Assembly: GCA_050253535.1 (NCBI GenBank)
Contig: JBFWIW010000022.1
Coordinates: 1 to 39,387 of the forward strand
Direction of reading: 5' to 3'
From: JBFWIW01 sp050253535
GTDB taxonomy: Bacteria; Bacillota; Clostridia; Oscillospirales; Oscillospiraceae
Length of the DNA: 39,387 bases
The translations under genes and the position numbers were made by a program. Positions 15,020-24,491 of the stretch are shown piece after piece. The notes under the pieces were generated by a model. That model did no database searches. It saw nothing but the letters and a program-made list of their open reading frames with translations, and was not told the DNA's origin. Every line of letters begins with the position of its first letter. The stretch's first letter is position 1.

Positions 15020-17028
15020 GGAATTCATCAGCATTTTTACCCGTTTCATGTGAGGATATACTCTCGCGAGGCTGGCAGTGGTATGATTTTTTGCTCGTGA
15101 CAGGCGACGCTTACGTGGATCACCCCAGCTTCGGTACGGCCGTAATAGGCCGTGTACTGGAGGCTGAGGGGTACCGCGTCGCTGTTTTGGCGCAGCCGCC
15201 CTGGCACGACGCTTCTGCTTTTGTGGCAATGGGAGCGCCGAGGCTCGGCGTTTTCGTCGGCGCGGGGAATCTCGATTCCATGGTTGCCCACTACACTGCG
15301 GCTAAAAAAAGGCGTTCAGAGGATTTCTATTCCCCGGGAAAAAAGGCGGGACTGCGTCCGGACAGGGCGGTGACGGTTTACGCAAACCGCGCGCGTGAGG
15401 CTTTCCCCGGTATCCCGGTAATTATCGGCGGATTGGAGGCATCTCTCCGGAGGTTTGCCCACTACGACTATTGGGACGATAAGGTGCGCCGTTCGATGCT
15501 CTTTGACGCGAAGGCGGACATGCTCGTATACGGTATGGGCGAGACGGCAACCATCGAAATAGCGCGATTTTTGTCTGCCGACGCTGACTTTTCGGATATG
15601 ACAGGGATACGAGGGACGGCTTTTTCCGCGCATGATGTTTCGGCCTGCCGCTTTCCGTTTGTGCGCTGCGCCTCGTTTCAGGAAGCGGCGGGGGACAAAA
15701 CAAAGTACGCGGAAGCCGCTATGATTCAGTATGACGAGCACGACCCCGTGCGCGGCAGGGCCATAGTCCAGCGGCACGGCGACCGTGAGTTGATAGTGAA
15801 CCCGCCGTCGTACCCGCTTGATACGACGGAGTTCGACCGCGTCAGCGAATTGCCCTATACCCGCGAAGTGCATCCGATGTACGACGAAATGGGCGGTGTC
15901 CCGGCGATCGAGGAGGTGCAATTTTCCGTCATACACAACCGAGGCTGTTTTGGCGCGTGCAATTTCTGCGCGCTCGCCTTCCATCAGGGGCGCATGATAA
16001 CCTCCCGCAGCCACGAGTCTATCATCCGGGAAGTGACGGCTATGACGAAGCATCCTAATTTCAAGGGCTACGTCCACGATGTCGGCGGTCCGACAGCCAA
16101 TTTCCGGCATCCTTCCTGCAAAAGGCAGCTGGAATCGGGGCTCTGCAAAGGGAAGAACTGCCTGACTCCGGAGCCATGCAGGAATCTCGATACCGACCAC
16201 ACGGACTACCTTAAGCTTCTGAGAAAGCTAAGAGCCATACCCGGCGTTAAGAAAGTCTTTGTGCGCTCGGGCATACGTTTCGACTATCTGCTCTTCGACA
16301 AAGGAGGAGAGTTTTTCGCGGAGCTTGTGAAGCATCACATATCCGGCCAGCTCAAGGTCGCGCCGGAGCACTGTATGGACAACGTTCTGGACTATATGGG
16401 GAAACCGCACAACGAGGTGTATAACCGGTTTATGGAGAAGTACCGGCGTCTGAATCAGAAATACGACAAAGATCAGTACGTTGTGCCGTACCTCATCTCC
16501 TCACACCCGGGTAGCACGATGAAGGACGCTGTAGCTTTGGCTGAGTACCTCAATAAAACGGGACGTCAACCGGAGCAGGTACAGGATTTTTACCCGACGC
16601 CGGGGACTCTCTCGACCTGTATGTACCACACCGGGATTGATCCCAGGACAATGAAGCCCGTGTATGTACCGAGGGCCTTTCATGAAAAGGCCATGCAGAG
16701 GGCTCTTCTGCAGTGGAAACGCCCCGAAAAGCGCCGATTAGTCCTTGAGGCGCTGCGTGAAGCCGGCAGGGAGGACCTTATCGGTTTCGATAAGCATTGT
16801 CTTGTGAGGCCCGACAGGCCATATAGGACTGAGATGCCGGAAAGGCGTAAAAAGCTGCAAAAGCCGGAGGGGAAAATGCCATCCGGGAAAGGACCGGAAG
16901 CGAAAAGACCGGAAAGAAAAACATCAGCCGCATCTAAATCTTTCGTCAAAGCGGAAAGACCGGCCCCAAAGCCGCGGAAGACAGATGCTCAAAAAAAGAA
17001 AACCCGTCCCTCGCGGGCCGGGAGATAA
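15016..17028 (+). CDS. YgiQ-family radical SAM protein
   Basis: The 670-aa protein matches the YgiQ (UPF0313) family. An N-terminal module (DILSRGWQWYDFLLVTGDAYVDHPSFG) is followed by the radical SAM core with CFGACNFCA near residues 311-318 (CxxxCxxC for the 4Fe-4S cluster). A typical YgiQ C-terminal part follows (GLCKGKNC, QVQDFYPTPGT). The last 70 residues are a Lys/Pro-rich low-complexity tail with repeated PE/RK units, which could bind nucleic acid. The biological reaction of the family is not established. It is coupled to the upstream phosphatase-GNAT gene. Confidence 0.93.
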   Translation: MRNSSAFLPVSCEDILSRGWQWYDFLLVTGDAYVDHPSFGTAVIGRVLEAEGYRVAVLAQPPWHDASAFVAMGAPRLGVFVGAGNLDSMVAHYTAAKKRRSEDFYSPGKKAGLRPDRAVTVYANRAREAFPGIPVIIGGLEASLRRFAHYDYWDDKVRRSMLFDAKADMLVYGMGETATIEIARFLSADADFSDMTGIRGTAFSAHDVSACRFPFVRCASFQEAAGDKTKYAEAAMIQYDEHDPVRGRAIVQRHGDRELIVNPPSYPLDTTEFDRVSELPYTREVHPMYDEMGGVPAIEEVQFSVIHNRGCFGACNFCALAFHQGRMITSRSHESIIREVTAMTKHPNFKGYVHDVGGPTANFRHPSCKRQLESGLCKGKNCLTPEPCRNLDTDHTDYLKLLRKLRAIPGVKKVFVRSGIRFDYLLFDKGGEFFAELVKHHISGQLKVAPEHCMDNVLDYMGKPHNEVYNRFMEKYRRLNQKYDKDQYVVPYLISSHPGSTMKDAVALAEYLNKTGRQPEQVQDFYPTPGTLSTCMYHTGIDPRTMKPVYVPRAFHEKAMQRALLQWKRPEKRRLVLEALREAGREDLIGFDKHCLVRPDRPYRTEMPERRKKLQKPEGKMPSGKGPEAKRPERKTSAASKSFVKAERPAPKPRKTDAQKKKTRPSRAGR

Positions 17029-17057
17029 AAAAAGTGCCCCGGCCGAATGGCCGGGGC
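17027..17057 (-). terminator. intrinsic terminator of rubrerythrin gene
   Basis: A 9-bp GC-only stem (17049-17057 with 17036-17044), loop GAAT on the + strand, followed on the - strand by AC and seven Ts (17033-17027). It lies 14 nt beyond the rubrerythrin stop and also touches the convergent YgiQ stop. Confidence 0.9.
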
Positions 17058-17071
17058 ATCACAGTTATTAA

Positions 17072-17611
17072 TTAATAGTTTTCGGCTTTTATCTGGAAGT
17101 ATGCTTTCGGATGCGAACATACAGGGCAGATTTCCGGAGCCTTCTTGCCGATAACGATATGTCCGCAGTTTGCGCACTGCCAGACCGTATCGCCGTCTTT
17201 TGAAAATACGAGGCCGCCCTCAATATTGGCGAGGAGCTTTTTATAACGCTCCTCGTGCTCTTTCTCGATCTTCGCGACCTGCTCGAACAGCGCGGCTATC
17301 TTGTTAAAGCCCTCCGTTCTGGCCTCTTTGGCAAAACCCGCGTACATGTCCGTCCATTCATAGTGCTCGCCTGCGGCGGCGTCCTTGAGGTTTGTTATCG
17401 TGTCGGGAACATCGTTCTCGTGAAGAAGCTTAAACCAGATTTTGGCGTGCTCTTTCTCGTTGTTTGCGGTCTCCTCAAAAATATCTCCTATTTGAACATA
17501 GCCTTCTTTTTTGGCTTTGGAAGCGTAATAGGAATATTTGTTTCTGGCCTGCGATTCTCCCGCAAAAGCGGACATCAGATTGGCCTCTGTCTTTGAACCT
17601 TTAAGTTCCAT
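17072..17611 (-). CDS. rbr: rubrerythrin
   Basis: A cytoplasmic peroxide-scavenging protein of anaerobes. The 179-aa chain has the ferritin-like diiron domain first (AGESQARNKY with the Glu ligand, EETANNEKEHAK with ExxH, then VAKIEKEHEERY). The C-terminal rubredoxin-like centre has two CxxC pairs (CANC and CPVC). The length is slightly short of the usual 190. Start ATG 17611 follows GGAAAGGAG. It is a single-gene unit, and an AT-rich upstream region at 17640-17690 should hold the promoter. Confidence 0.97.
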   Translation of the reverse strand: MELKGSKTEANLMSAFAGESQARNKYSYYASKAKKEGYVQIGDIFEETANNEKEHAKIWFKLLHENDVPDTITNLKDAAAGEHYEWTDMYAGFAKEARTEGFNKIAALFEQVAKIEKEHEERYKKLLANIEGGLVFSKDGDTVWQCANCGHIVIGKKAPEICPVCSHPKAYFQIKAENY

Positions 17612-17723
17612 TGTATGATCTCCTTTCCAGTTTTGGTTTTATCTTGCTAAGTAAAACGCTTATTAGGACTCTGTACTGATATTATAAATCATATTTCCAC
17701 AAAAGGGAAGAGGTGAATTTAAT

Positions 17724-18317
17724 TTACAAAATATTTCCGCGCAGCCTCTTTTTCGACAGCACAAAGCCGATTACGGCGCCGCAGATGCCGCCGATGACGT
17801 GCGTTATCTGGGAGACATTATCCGTAGACGTAATTCCGGCTTTGATCTCGCCGCCGAGATAAAAGATAACAACGAGAATCAGTGTGAGGGGAACGGAACC
17901 CTCTTTAAACCCGGCGAGCGACGACATGACAATCATCATGAAAACTATACCCGAAGCGCCCAGAAGCGCCGTGCCGGGGAAAAAGACGAACTGAACGAGG
18001 CCGGAAATAAACGCCGTTATTATGATGGCTGAAATCAGCGCGCGGCTGCCGTATTTTTCCTCAAGCGGGGGGCCGACAATGAGCATGAGGAGGATGTTGT
18101 TTAAATAGTGCTCAAAGCTCGCATGCCCAAGAACGTGAGTAAACAACCTGACATAGGTGAGTGGGCTTAAAAGCGGCGAGCGGTAGACGCAGAAGAGGAG
18201 GGCCGTGGTTTTTCCTCCTGTCAGATCGCCAAGAATGAGCGCAAAAAGTGAAATAAGCGCAAAAGTCAGCACCACAGGCGAATTGTAGCGCACCATCCTG
18301 AATATCTTCATTCCCAA
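17724..18317 (-). CDS. rhomboid-family intramembrane serine protease
   Basis: A 197-aa membrane protein with about six transmembrane helices. The rhomboid signatures are present: HASFEHYLNN in TM2, the GASG motif with the nucleophile Ser near residue 122, and the catalytic His near 173 in ITHVIGG. Substrates are unknown. It begins 11 nt after the pgi stop and is probably the last gene of the glk-pgi operon. Confidence 0.9.
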   Translation of the reverse strand: MGMKIFRMVRYNSPVVLTFALISLFALILGDLTGGKTTALLFCVYRSPLLSPLTYVRLFTHVLGHASFEHYLNNILLMLIVGPPLEEKYGSRALISAIIITAFISGLVQFVFFPGTALLGASGIVFMMIVMSSLAGFKEGSVPLTLILVVIFYLGGEIKAGITSTDNVSQITHVIGGICGAVIGFVLSKKRLRGNIL

Positions 18318-18328
18318 GCCCCTTGATA

Positions 18329-19663
18329 TTATATTTTTTTCTCAATATCAGCGCGCTCTTTCTCGTAGCCCGGTTTCCCGAGAAGGGCGAACATATTAAC
18401 TTTATAAGCCTCGACTCCCGGCTGGTCGAACGGGTTTACGCCGAGCATGTAACCTGAAATGCCGCAGGCGATCTCAAAGAACGCCGCGAGCTCGCCGAAG
18501 CTCCTCTCTGAGCGGTCGGGTATTGTAACGAGGATGTTTGGAACGCCGCCGTCCATGTGGGCGATTGAAGTGGCGACAAGGGCCTGATGGTTTGCCCAAG
18601 TGAGCTCCCGCCCTGAGAGAAAATTCAAGCTGTCAGAATTTTCGCCGTCATTAGGGACAGCAAGCGCGGAGCCGCTCTTTTCGACTTTTACGAAAGTCTC
18701 CATGAGTACGCGCTGTCCCTGCTGAATATACTGCCCCATCGAGTGCAGGTCGGCAGTTAGATCCACCGAGGCGGGGAACAGACCGCGGCCCTCCTTGCCC
18801 TCGCTCTCGCCGAAGAGCTGTTTCCACCACTCTCCGGTATAGCGCAGTGCGGGCTCAAAGGCTGCAAAAATTTCCGTGTTTATGCCTTTCCTCAAAAGCC
18901 CGTTCCTGACGGCTGCATATTGAAGGGAAAGGTTCTTTTTCGGATCGCTGAGCCTTCCGGCGACAAACGCCGCTTTGGCGCCCGACAGCATGGATGAAAT
19001 GTCGATGCCCGCAGCGGATAGCGGCAATAAGCCTACGGGAGTGAACACCGAATAGCGGCCGCCAACGTCGTCGGGAATGACGAAGCAGGTGTATCCCTCT
19101 TTGTCCGCGAGCTTTTTGAGCGCGCCGCGGGAGGCGTCCGTGGTTGCATAAATGCGTTTGGCTGCGTTTTCACGCCCGTATTTTTTTTCAAGAAGGTCTT
19201 TGAATATGCGAAACGCCACCGCAGGTTCTGTTGTAGTACCCGATTTTGAAATGACGTTTACTGAAAAATCGCGGTTGCCGAGCATCTGGATTATCTCATT
19301 TGTCGCATCAGCGGAAAGGCCGTTTCCGGCAAAATAGATATTGGGCGTATTTTTAGGCAGATGGTTATAATTGGGGGATTTTATAAAATCGAGAGCCGCC
19401 CTCGCGCCGAGATAGCTCCCGCCTATGCCGATGACAATGAGCGCGTCAGAGTCTGCCTGTATCCGGCGGGACGCACTGTGTATCGCATCTAGTTCGTCCG
19501 CGTTTAAGCCGTCGGCAAGCGTTAACCAGCCAAGAAAATCGCTTCCGCGCCCGGTGCCGTTCCAGAGCGTTTCGAGAGCCGCTTCCGCCTCACTGCAAAG
19601 AGAAGTTATTTTTTCCTCCGATAGAGCCTTGGAGGTGTTTTTAATATCAAGCCTTAGCTGCAT
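18329..19663 (-). CDS. pgi: glucose-6-phosphate isomerase
   Basis: Interconverts glucose 6-phosphate and fructose 6-phosphate. The 444-aa length is that of the short bacterial Pgi type. VIGIGGSYLGARA, VNVISKSGTTTEPA (sugar phosphate-binding), and the C-terminal NPFDQPGVEAYK with the catalytic Lys region are present. It lies 57 nt behind the glucokinase gene on the same strand, giving the first two steps of glucose use in one unit. Confidence 0.97.
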   Translation of the reverse strand: MQLRLDIKNTSKALSEEKITSLCSEAEAALETLWNGTGRGSDFLGWLTLADGLNADELDAIHSASRRIQADSDALIVIGIGGSYLGARAALDFIKSPNYNHLPKNTPNIYFAGNGLSADATNEIIQMLGNRDFSVNVISKSGTTTEPAVAFRIFKDLLEKKYGRENAAKRIYATTDASRGALKKLADKEGYTCFVIPDDVGGRYSVFTPVGLLPLSAAGIDISSMLSGAKAAFVAGRLSDPKKNLSLQYAAVRNGLLRKGINTEIFAAFEPALRYTGEWWKQLFGESEGKEGRGLFPASVDLTADLHSMGQYIQQGQRVLMETFVKVEKSGSALAVPNDGENSDSLNFLSGRELTWANHQALVATSIAHMDGGVPNILVTIPDRSERSFGELAAFFEIACGISGYMLGVNPFDQPGVEAYKVNMFALLGKPGYEKERADIEKKI

Positions 19664-19720
19664 GGGTTTACGTCCTTTCCGAATCCCGATTTACAAATTG
19701 CTATTTGCGTTGCTGGATTA

Positions 19721-20674
19721 TTAATTATTACCCAGTAGGGCGGCGCCGATTATTCCGGCATCATTTCCGAGAGAAGCGGGCATTATTTTTGGCATGGGGA
19801 GAATGTCACCGGCATATGAGAATTTTTTCATCTTTTCACGCAGCGGGTCGAGGAGGAAGTCCCCCTCCGCACTTATACCGCCGCCGATTATGACGATTTC
19901 CGGCCAGAAGATGTTCACGATGGAGGCGACCCCCGCGGCAAGGTGGTCGGTGTATGCATTTATGATGACAAGTGCCAGTGGATCTCCTCGTCGCGCGGCG
20001 TCAAACGCGGTACGCCCGCTTATATTTTTAAGGTTTCCTCCGCAGACTTCCCACATCAGGGAAGAGCGGCTTTTTTCCATGGCACGCCTTGTCTCGCGTT
20101 TGAGTGCCGTGGCGGAGGCTACTGTCTCAAAGCAGCCGCGCTTTCCGCAGGCGCATTGTTCACCGCCGTAGTCGACCGTCATGTGTCCGGGTTCCGTACC
20201 ACAGCCCGTGCAGCCGAAAAAGATCGACTTGTTTATGATGAAACCGCCGCCTATGCCGGTGCCGATTGTTATAAGAAGCGCGCTGTTATATTTTGCAGCA
20301 CAGCCGAAATACGCCTCTCCGAGCGCCGCACAGTCTGCATCGTTTGCCGCAAACACGGGGATGTCGAGATGTTTTCTGAACTCTTTTTCCAACTGCACGC
20401 CGCGCCATGAGATGTTCGGCGCGAAAATCACTTCCCGCGTGTCTGACCTGACTGTACCCGGTATGCCTATTCCGATATAGGGGATGTCCGTAAGCGGGAT
20501 GCCGGCGGCTTTGACAGCGGCTTCCGCCGCTTTTGCCATGTCTGATATTACGGCAGCTTGACCTCTTTCCGGTTTGGTGTAGAGGCATTGCTTTGAGAGC
20601 ACACACCCATTTTCATCGATAACGCCGGCGGCGATATTTGTCCCGCCGAGGTCGATTCCCATATAATGACTCAT
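19721..20674 (-). CDS. glcK: ROK-family glucokinase
   Basis: Phosphorylates glucose with ATP. The 317-aa ROK protein has the N-terminal phosphate-binding MGIDLGGTNIAAGV, NDADCAALGEAYFG with the catalytic Asp, GTGIGGGFI, GHMTVDYGGEQCACGKRGC with the ROK zinc site, and the GGGISAEG adenosine segment. The next gene, pgi, supports glucose as substrate; other sugars are possible for ROK kinases. The promoter is at 20764-20792, and TTTGGAG precedes ATG 20674. Confidence 0.9.
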   Translation of the reverse strand: MSHYMGIDLGGTNIAAGVIDENGCVLSKQCLYTKPERGQAAVISDMAKAAEAAVKAAGIPLTDIPYIGIGIPGTVRSDTREVIFAPNISWRGVQLEKEFRKHLDIPVFAANDADCAALGEAYFGCAAKYNSALLITIGTGIGGGFIINKSIFFGCTGCGTEPGHMTVDYGGEQCACGKRGCFETVASATALKRETRRAMEKSRSSLMWEVCGGNLKNISGRTAFDAARRGDPLALVIINAYTDHLAAGVASIVNIFWPEIVIIGGGISAEGDFLLDPLREKMKKFSYAGDILPMPKIMPASLGNDAGIIGAALLGNN

Positions 20675-20763
20675 TTTAAAACTCCAAATGTATAAAGAAT
20701 GTCATAATATGTATTTGGATTTTTTCTTTAAACATTCCATTATGTATAAAATTGCTAAATATA

Positions 20764-20792
20764 ATAGTAATATTAAGCGGTAAAATTGTCAA
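20764..20792 (-). promoter_or_regulatory. promoter of glcK-pgi-rhomboid operon
   Basis: On the - strand TTGACA (20787-20792) and TACTAT (20764-20769) are separated by 17 nt. Transcription would start near 20757, leaving an AT-rich leader of about 80 nt with no clear operator. Confidence 0.7.
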
Positions 20793-20866
20793 GTTAAACA
20801 TATATGGCGGAAAAAGTAAAGAAAACCACCTCTTTGAAATAATTTGAAACAAATAATAGCATAAAA

Positions 20867-20900
20867 ATGTCCCGGTCATATAAAAATATGACCGGGACAT
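20867..20900 (-). terminator. intrinsic terminator of mrp
   Basis: A perfect 15-bp stem (20886-20900 with 20867-20881) with a 4-nt loop, followed on the - strand by TTTTTATGC. It begins 5 nt beyond the mrp stop. The + side is also T-rich. Confidence 0.9.
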
Positions 20901-20905
20901 ACTTT

Positions 20906-21745
20906 TTATTTTTCAGTTGCGCCGAGTGTTTCGAGTGACGCCATGGCGTTATCAAGCCAGTCACCTTCGAAAAGCTCGATCATTCCGGCGTCGCACGCGG
21001 CGGCGAGCTTCGGGTTTATCGGGATCTTTCCGAGGACGGGAAGATCGAATTTTTCTGCGATGTCATCTATATGGCTCTCGCCGAAAAGCAAAAACTTTTT
21101 GCCGCAGTCGGGGCATTCGGCATAACTCATATTCTCCACAAGTCCGAGGACGGGGATTTTCATAAGATTTGCCATGTTGACGGCCTTTTCGACTATCATG
21201 CCGACAAGTTCCTGCGGAGACGCGACTATGATTACGCCGTCAAGCGGAATGGACTGGAATACGGTAAGCGGCACGTCGCCTGTGCCGGGAGGCATGTCGA
21301 CAAACATGTAATCAACCTTGCCCCATACCACGTCTGTCCAAAATTGCTTTACGACTCCGGCTATGACGGGCCCGCGCCAGACGACGGGGTCTGTGCTGTT
21401 ATCGAGCAGGAGATTTATCGACATTATTTCGATACCTGTCTTACTCGTTGCTGGGTGCAACCCGAGGTCGGATGCCTCCGCCTTGCCTTTTATGCCGAAT
21501 ATACGCGGTATGGAGGGGCCGGTTATATCGGCGTCCAGGACGGCGGAATTGTAACCGGCGCGTTTTGAAAGTACGGCAAGGAGAGAGGTAACCAGGGATT
21601 TACCCACGCCGCCTTTTCCAGAGACGACGCCTATGACCTTACCGATGTGGCTCATGGCATTGGGTTTTTCATGAAGATCCTCTGGTGCGCGGGAGGCACA
21701 GTCGGAGGAACAGCTCGAACAGTCGTGACTGCAGTTTTCGCTCAT
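20906..21745 (-). CDS. Mrp/NBP35-family iron-sulfur carrier ATPase
   Basis: A cytoplasmic P-loop ATPase thought to carry and transfer Fe-S clusters. The 279-aa protein has the deviant Walker A GKGGVGKS, FVDMPPGTGDVPL (Walker B/switch), and a CxxC (YAECPDCGKKF), the usual bridging cluster site. The N-terminal extension is Cys-rich (MSENCSHDCSSCSSDC) as in NBP35-like members. Transcribed alone from the promoter at 21790-21817. Confidence 0.92.
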   Translation of the reverse strand: MSENCSHDCSSCSSDCASRAPEDLHEKPNAMSHIGKVIGVVSGKGGVGKSLVTSLLAVLSKRAGYNSAVLDADITGPSIPRIFGIKGKAEASDLGLHPATSKTGIEIMSINLLLDNSTDPVVWRGPVIAGVVKQFWTDVVWGKVDYMFVDMPPGTGDVPLTVFQSIPLDGVIIVASPQELVGMIVEKAVNMANLMKIPVLGLVENMSYAECPDCGKKFLLFGESHIDDIAEKFDLPVLGKIPINPKLAAACDAGMIELFEGDWLDNAMASLETLGATEK

Positions 21746-21789
21746 AATTTCATCTCCAGTAAATTTGCTTTTAATTCCTATTATTATGG

Positions 21790-21817
21790 ATTATACATTT
21801 ATTTTCTTCTTTGTCAA
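21790..21817 (-). promoter_or_regulatory. promoter of mrp
   Basis: On the - strand TTGACA (21812-21817) and TATAAT (21790-21795) with a 16-nt spacer. The -35 box begins only 3 nt beyond the stop of the upstream M14 peptidase gene, which marks a separate unit. Confidence 0.75.
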
Positions 21818-21819
21818 CC

Positions 21820-23109
21820 TCACGCGGTTACGGTGAGGCCCAATGTGAGTATCCCCAGATTGTCGGCGTATATTTCTGGAAACTGTGAGAGCGGCAGCGG
21901 GGCAATCCCCAAACCGGCCTCTATGGTATAACCCGGTCTGTTGTAGTCTTGAATAAACCAGTCTTTGTAGCCCGCATAAGCGGAACCGTACGGCGTTTCC
22001 TCAATAGAATAGCCCGAGACGGCGGAAAATTTTTGCGCTATTTCATAAGAACCCTCCGGGTTAAAGTTTAAGTATTTCCAATAGATGACCTCACCCTGTG
22101 TGTGATATGAGAGAGTGAGCGAAAAATTATGATTTCTCGTAAAATCGTATACGGCTCGGCTCTCCCGCGCCGTCAGCGGGGCTGTTCCGACATAGTCACG
22201 GGGCGCGGGCGATGTAAACCCCAGCGCAAATTTTATAGTTCGGGCGCTCTCCCACTCGGCGGGATACTGAAGGTTCAGATCGATGCCGTCAATGTTTGCC
22301 TTCCAGCCTGACGGGAATGGGATTTCAGAGTAATTTGCCGAGTAAACCCGCGCCCTGTCGTAGTAGTTGCCGCCGTCAAGTTCGCCTGTCACGAGGTCGA
22401 CGCCATCGGGGTTAACCATGGGTATGATATAGAGCGTCGTTGTGTTGTACAGCATCCTTGCGTCCGTGTCGAAAATATTTCCTCCTGAGGCATATGCCGC
22501 TGCATAGTTTTCCAGAAACCGCATGAGGAGCGGCGACGTTATCCACTCGTTGGCATGATGCGAAGCATTATAGAACACGTTGTTATCGCCTGTGCCAATT
22601 TTTAAATAGTACAGAGTTTTTCCCATTACGCTAATGCCCGCCGAGCCGACTTCAATAAACGGATATCGTAATTTCAGACCGGTGACGGAGAAGTTGAGAG
22701 CCGTGGAGGTGAAGCTTACGTTTTCCGGTACAACCTGAAAACCGAGCGGTACAGTTATAACAGTTCCTGGAATGAGATTTAAAGCGTCGATACCGGGATT
22801 TGCAGTCTCAATTGCCCGTATAGTCGTCTTGTACTGCTGCGCAAGCTTATAAAGCGTATCACCCGATTTTACAGAGTGTCTTACTGAGCCTGTAAGATAA
22901 GGCGTCAGCGCCCGCCATGTTTCCGTTCCGGCAATAGCGTCCGGCTTAAGGCCATTTGCCCTTTGAAAGTTTAATAGTGCAGCGGTAGTCATTCGGCCGA
23001 ATATGCCGTCTATTCCTCCTGTGTCATATCCGGCCCGATTCAGACTGAGCTGCAGAAGTTCAACCTGGGGAGCGCGTGAACCCGGACGCAAAATTAAAAA
23101 TTCTGCCAT
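21820..23109 (-). CDS. M14 gamma-D-glutamyl-diaminopimelate endopeptidase with PGB and LysM modules
   Basis: Predicted to cut the D-Glu-diaminopimelate bond of peptidoglycan peptides, like endopeptidase I of Lysinibacillus sphaericus. An N-terminal peptidoglycan-binding module (about 6-65, DGIFGRMTTAALLNFQ) is followed by a LysM (VKSGDTLYKLAQQYKTT) and the M14 zinc carboxypeptidase domain. The domain shows HHANEW (HxxE), the third ligand in LSYHTQGE, and the catalytic Glu in YTIEAGLG. There is no signal peptide, which in this family fits action inside the forespore or mother cell. ATG 23109 is chosen because GAGAAAGGA precedes it; 23118 is less likely. Confidence 0.9.
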   Translation of the reverse strand: MAEFLILRPGSRAPQVELLQLSLNRAGYDTGGIDGIFGRMTTAALLNFQRANGLKPDAIAGTETWRALTPYLTGSVRHSVKSGDTLYKLAQQYKTTIRAIETANPGIDALNLIPGTVITVPLGFQVVPENVSFTSTALNFSVTGLKLRYPFIEVGSAGISVMGKTLYYLKIGTGDNNVFYNASHHANEWITSPLLMRFLENYAAAYASGGNIFDTDARMLYNTTTLYIIPMVNPDGVDLVTGELDGGNYYDRARVYSANYSEIPFPSGWKANIDGIDLNLQYPAEWESARTIKFALGFTSPAPRDYVGTAPLTARESRAVYDFTRNHNFSLTLSYHTQGEVIYWKYLNFNPEGSYEIAQKFSAVSGYSIEETPYGSAYAGYKDWFIQDYNRPGYTIEAGLGIAPLPLSQFPEIYADNLGILTLGLTVTA

Positions 23110-23366
23110 TTGCATCATCCTTTCTCAACTATTATACGCAGAAAATGATTTTCAGTTGCAGAAAAAAGGTATGTATAAAACGTCTAAAATATGCGGGACA
23201 AGGACTTGACTTTTATTGCTGCCGCTAAATGAAAATATGTAAAATCCGCAAAATAATTTAAAGGCAAATGTGAAATATATTAACACCAAAGCAGACGCTT
23301 TATTTAATTTTTATCGGACATATTATGAATGGTTCGAATTTCTTAAGGCGTTTCAGGAGGGGAAAA

Positions 23367-23417
23367 ATGGTAAGAAATAAAAAGACGGAAGATCTCCAAA
23401 GGAGACTTCCTATATGA
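23367..23417 (+). CDS. 16-codon leader ORF before spoIVB
   Basis: ATG 23367 follows a strong CAGGAGGGG ribosome binding site and encodes 16 aa (MVRNKKTEDLQRRLPI). It ends in TGA at 23415-23417, overlapping the spoIVB ATG at 23414. The spoIVB ribosome binding site AAAGGAG lies inside it. This looks like translational coupling of a basic leader peptide to spoIVB; whether the peptide has a role is unknown. Confidence 0.4.
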   Translation: MVRNKKTEDLQRRLPI

Positions 23418-24451
23418 TGAAAAAAAAGTTTTTTATACGGACAGCTGCCATTGCGGCGGCGCTAATTATCATGCCGATACAGTCTGCATTTGCAGTCTCA
23501 GAGCTCGTTCCTGTCGGAAAAGTTGCGGGAATTAGTATTGAGACAGAGGGTGCCATTGTTCTGAATGTAGCTGAGGTGCATACAGGGGAAGGAGCGGCTG
23601 AGTCGCCTGCGCATGAGGCGGGTATTATACCGGGCGATGTTGTTGTTAAGGTAGGAAATAAAGATATAAGCACAGCCGACGAACTAAAATCCGCGATCGG
23701 CAAATCAAAGGGTAAGACAGTTTCAGTTACTGTAATGCGCGGAGAAAGAAAGCAGCAGGTAGCGGTGACACCGGTTCTTACGGATGACGGATACTATGAG
23801 ATAGGAGTCTGGCTGCGTGACGCAATGGCAGGGTTTGGCACAATAACGTTTTACGATCCGGAATCCGGAATTTTCGGTGCTCTTGGTCATGGAGTAAGCG
23901 ACATCGACACGGGTATATTGATACCGCATAGAGAAGGAGACATCATGCGGGCTGCCGTAACCGATATCATTCCGGGAATGCCGGGGAAGCCGGGACAACT
24001 GCATGGAACGTTTTCTTATGATGATATTGTGGGTCATACGACAAAAAATACTGAAGGTGGACTTTTCGGCGCGCTGACGGATGCTTCTGCGGCAGGGGAA
24101 GCAAAAGCGCTTCCTGTAGCTTCCGACAGCGATATCCATCTTGGTGAGGCATATATAATGTCAAATATAAAGGGCGATACTGTGTGCGAATATAAAGTTG
24201 AGATCACGCGTTTATACACCGGATTGGAAATGATCGGACGTAATATGATGATAACGATAACAGACGATACACTGCTTGACTTAACCGGCGGTATCGTGCA
24301 GGGTATGAGCGGAAGCCCTATAATTCAGGACGGGAAAATTATAGGCGCCGTAACTCATGTATTAATTAATAATCCGACAAAAGGGTACGGCATTTCAATA
24401 CAAAATATGCTTGATGAGGCATATGGAGAGGCATCAACTTTAGCTGCATAA
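23414..24451 (+). CDS. spoIVB: SpoIVB peptidase (S55)
   Basis: A forespore-made serine protease that is exported into the intermembrane space and triggers sigma-K activation in Bacillus. The 345-aa protein has an N-terminal signal/anchor, a PDZ domain (about 40-125, AGIIPGDVVVKVGN) and the S55 catalytic domain. That domain has His in FGALGHGVSD and Ser in QGMSGSPII. It is shorter than the B. subtilis protein (about 425 aa) but complete in motifs. The adjacent spo0A is the conserved neighbour in spore formers. Which sigma factor reads it here I could not see. Confidence 0.95.
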   Translation: MMKKKFFIRTAAIAAALIIMPIQSAFAVSELVPVGKVAGISIETEGAIVLNVAEVHTGEGAAESPAHEAGIIPGDVVVKVGNKDISTADELKSAIGKSKGKTVSVTVMRGERKQQVAVTPVLTDDGYYEIGVWLRDAMAGFGTITFYDPESGIFGALGHGVSDIDTGILIPHREGDIMRAAVTDIIPGMPGKPGQLHGTFSYDDIVGHTTKNTEGGLFGALTDASAAGEAKALPVASDSDIHLGEAYIMSNIKGDTVCEYKVEITRLYTGLEMIGRNMMITITDDTLLDLTGGIVQGMSGSPIIQDGKIIGAVTHVLINNPTKGYGISIQNMLDEAYGEASTLAA

Positions 24452-24452
24452 T

Positions 24453-24483
24453 AAAAGCGGGAGCGCAATGCTCCCGCTTTTTT
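24453..24483 (+). terminator. intrinsic terminator of spoIVB
   Basis: A perfect 12-bp stem (24453-24464 with 24470-24481), loop GCAAT, ending in six Ts (24478-24483). It starts directly after the spoIVB stop and separates spoIVB from spo0A. Confidence 0.93.
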
Positions 24484-24491
24484 GTATATTA

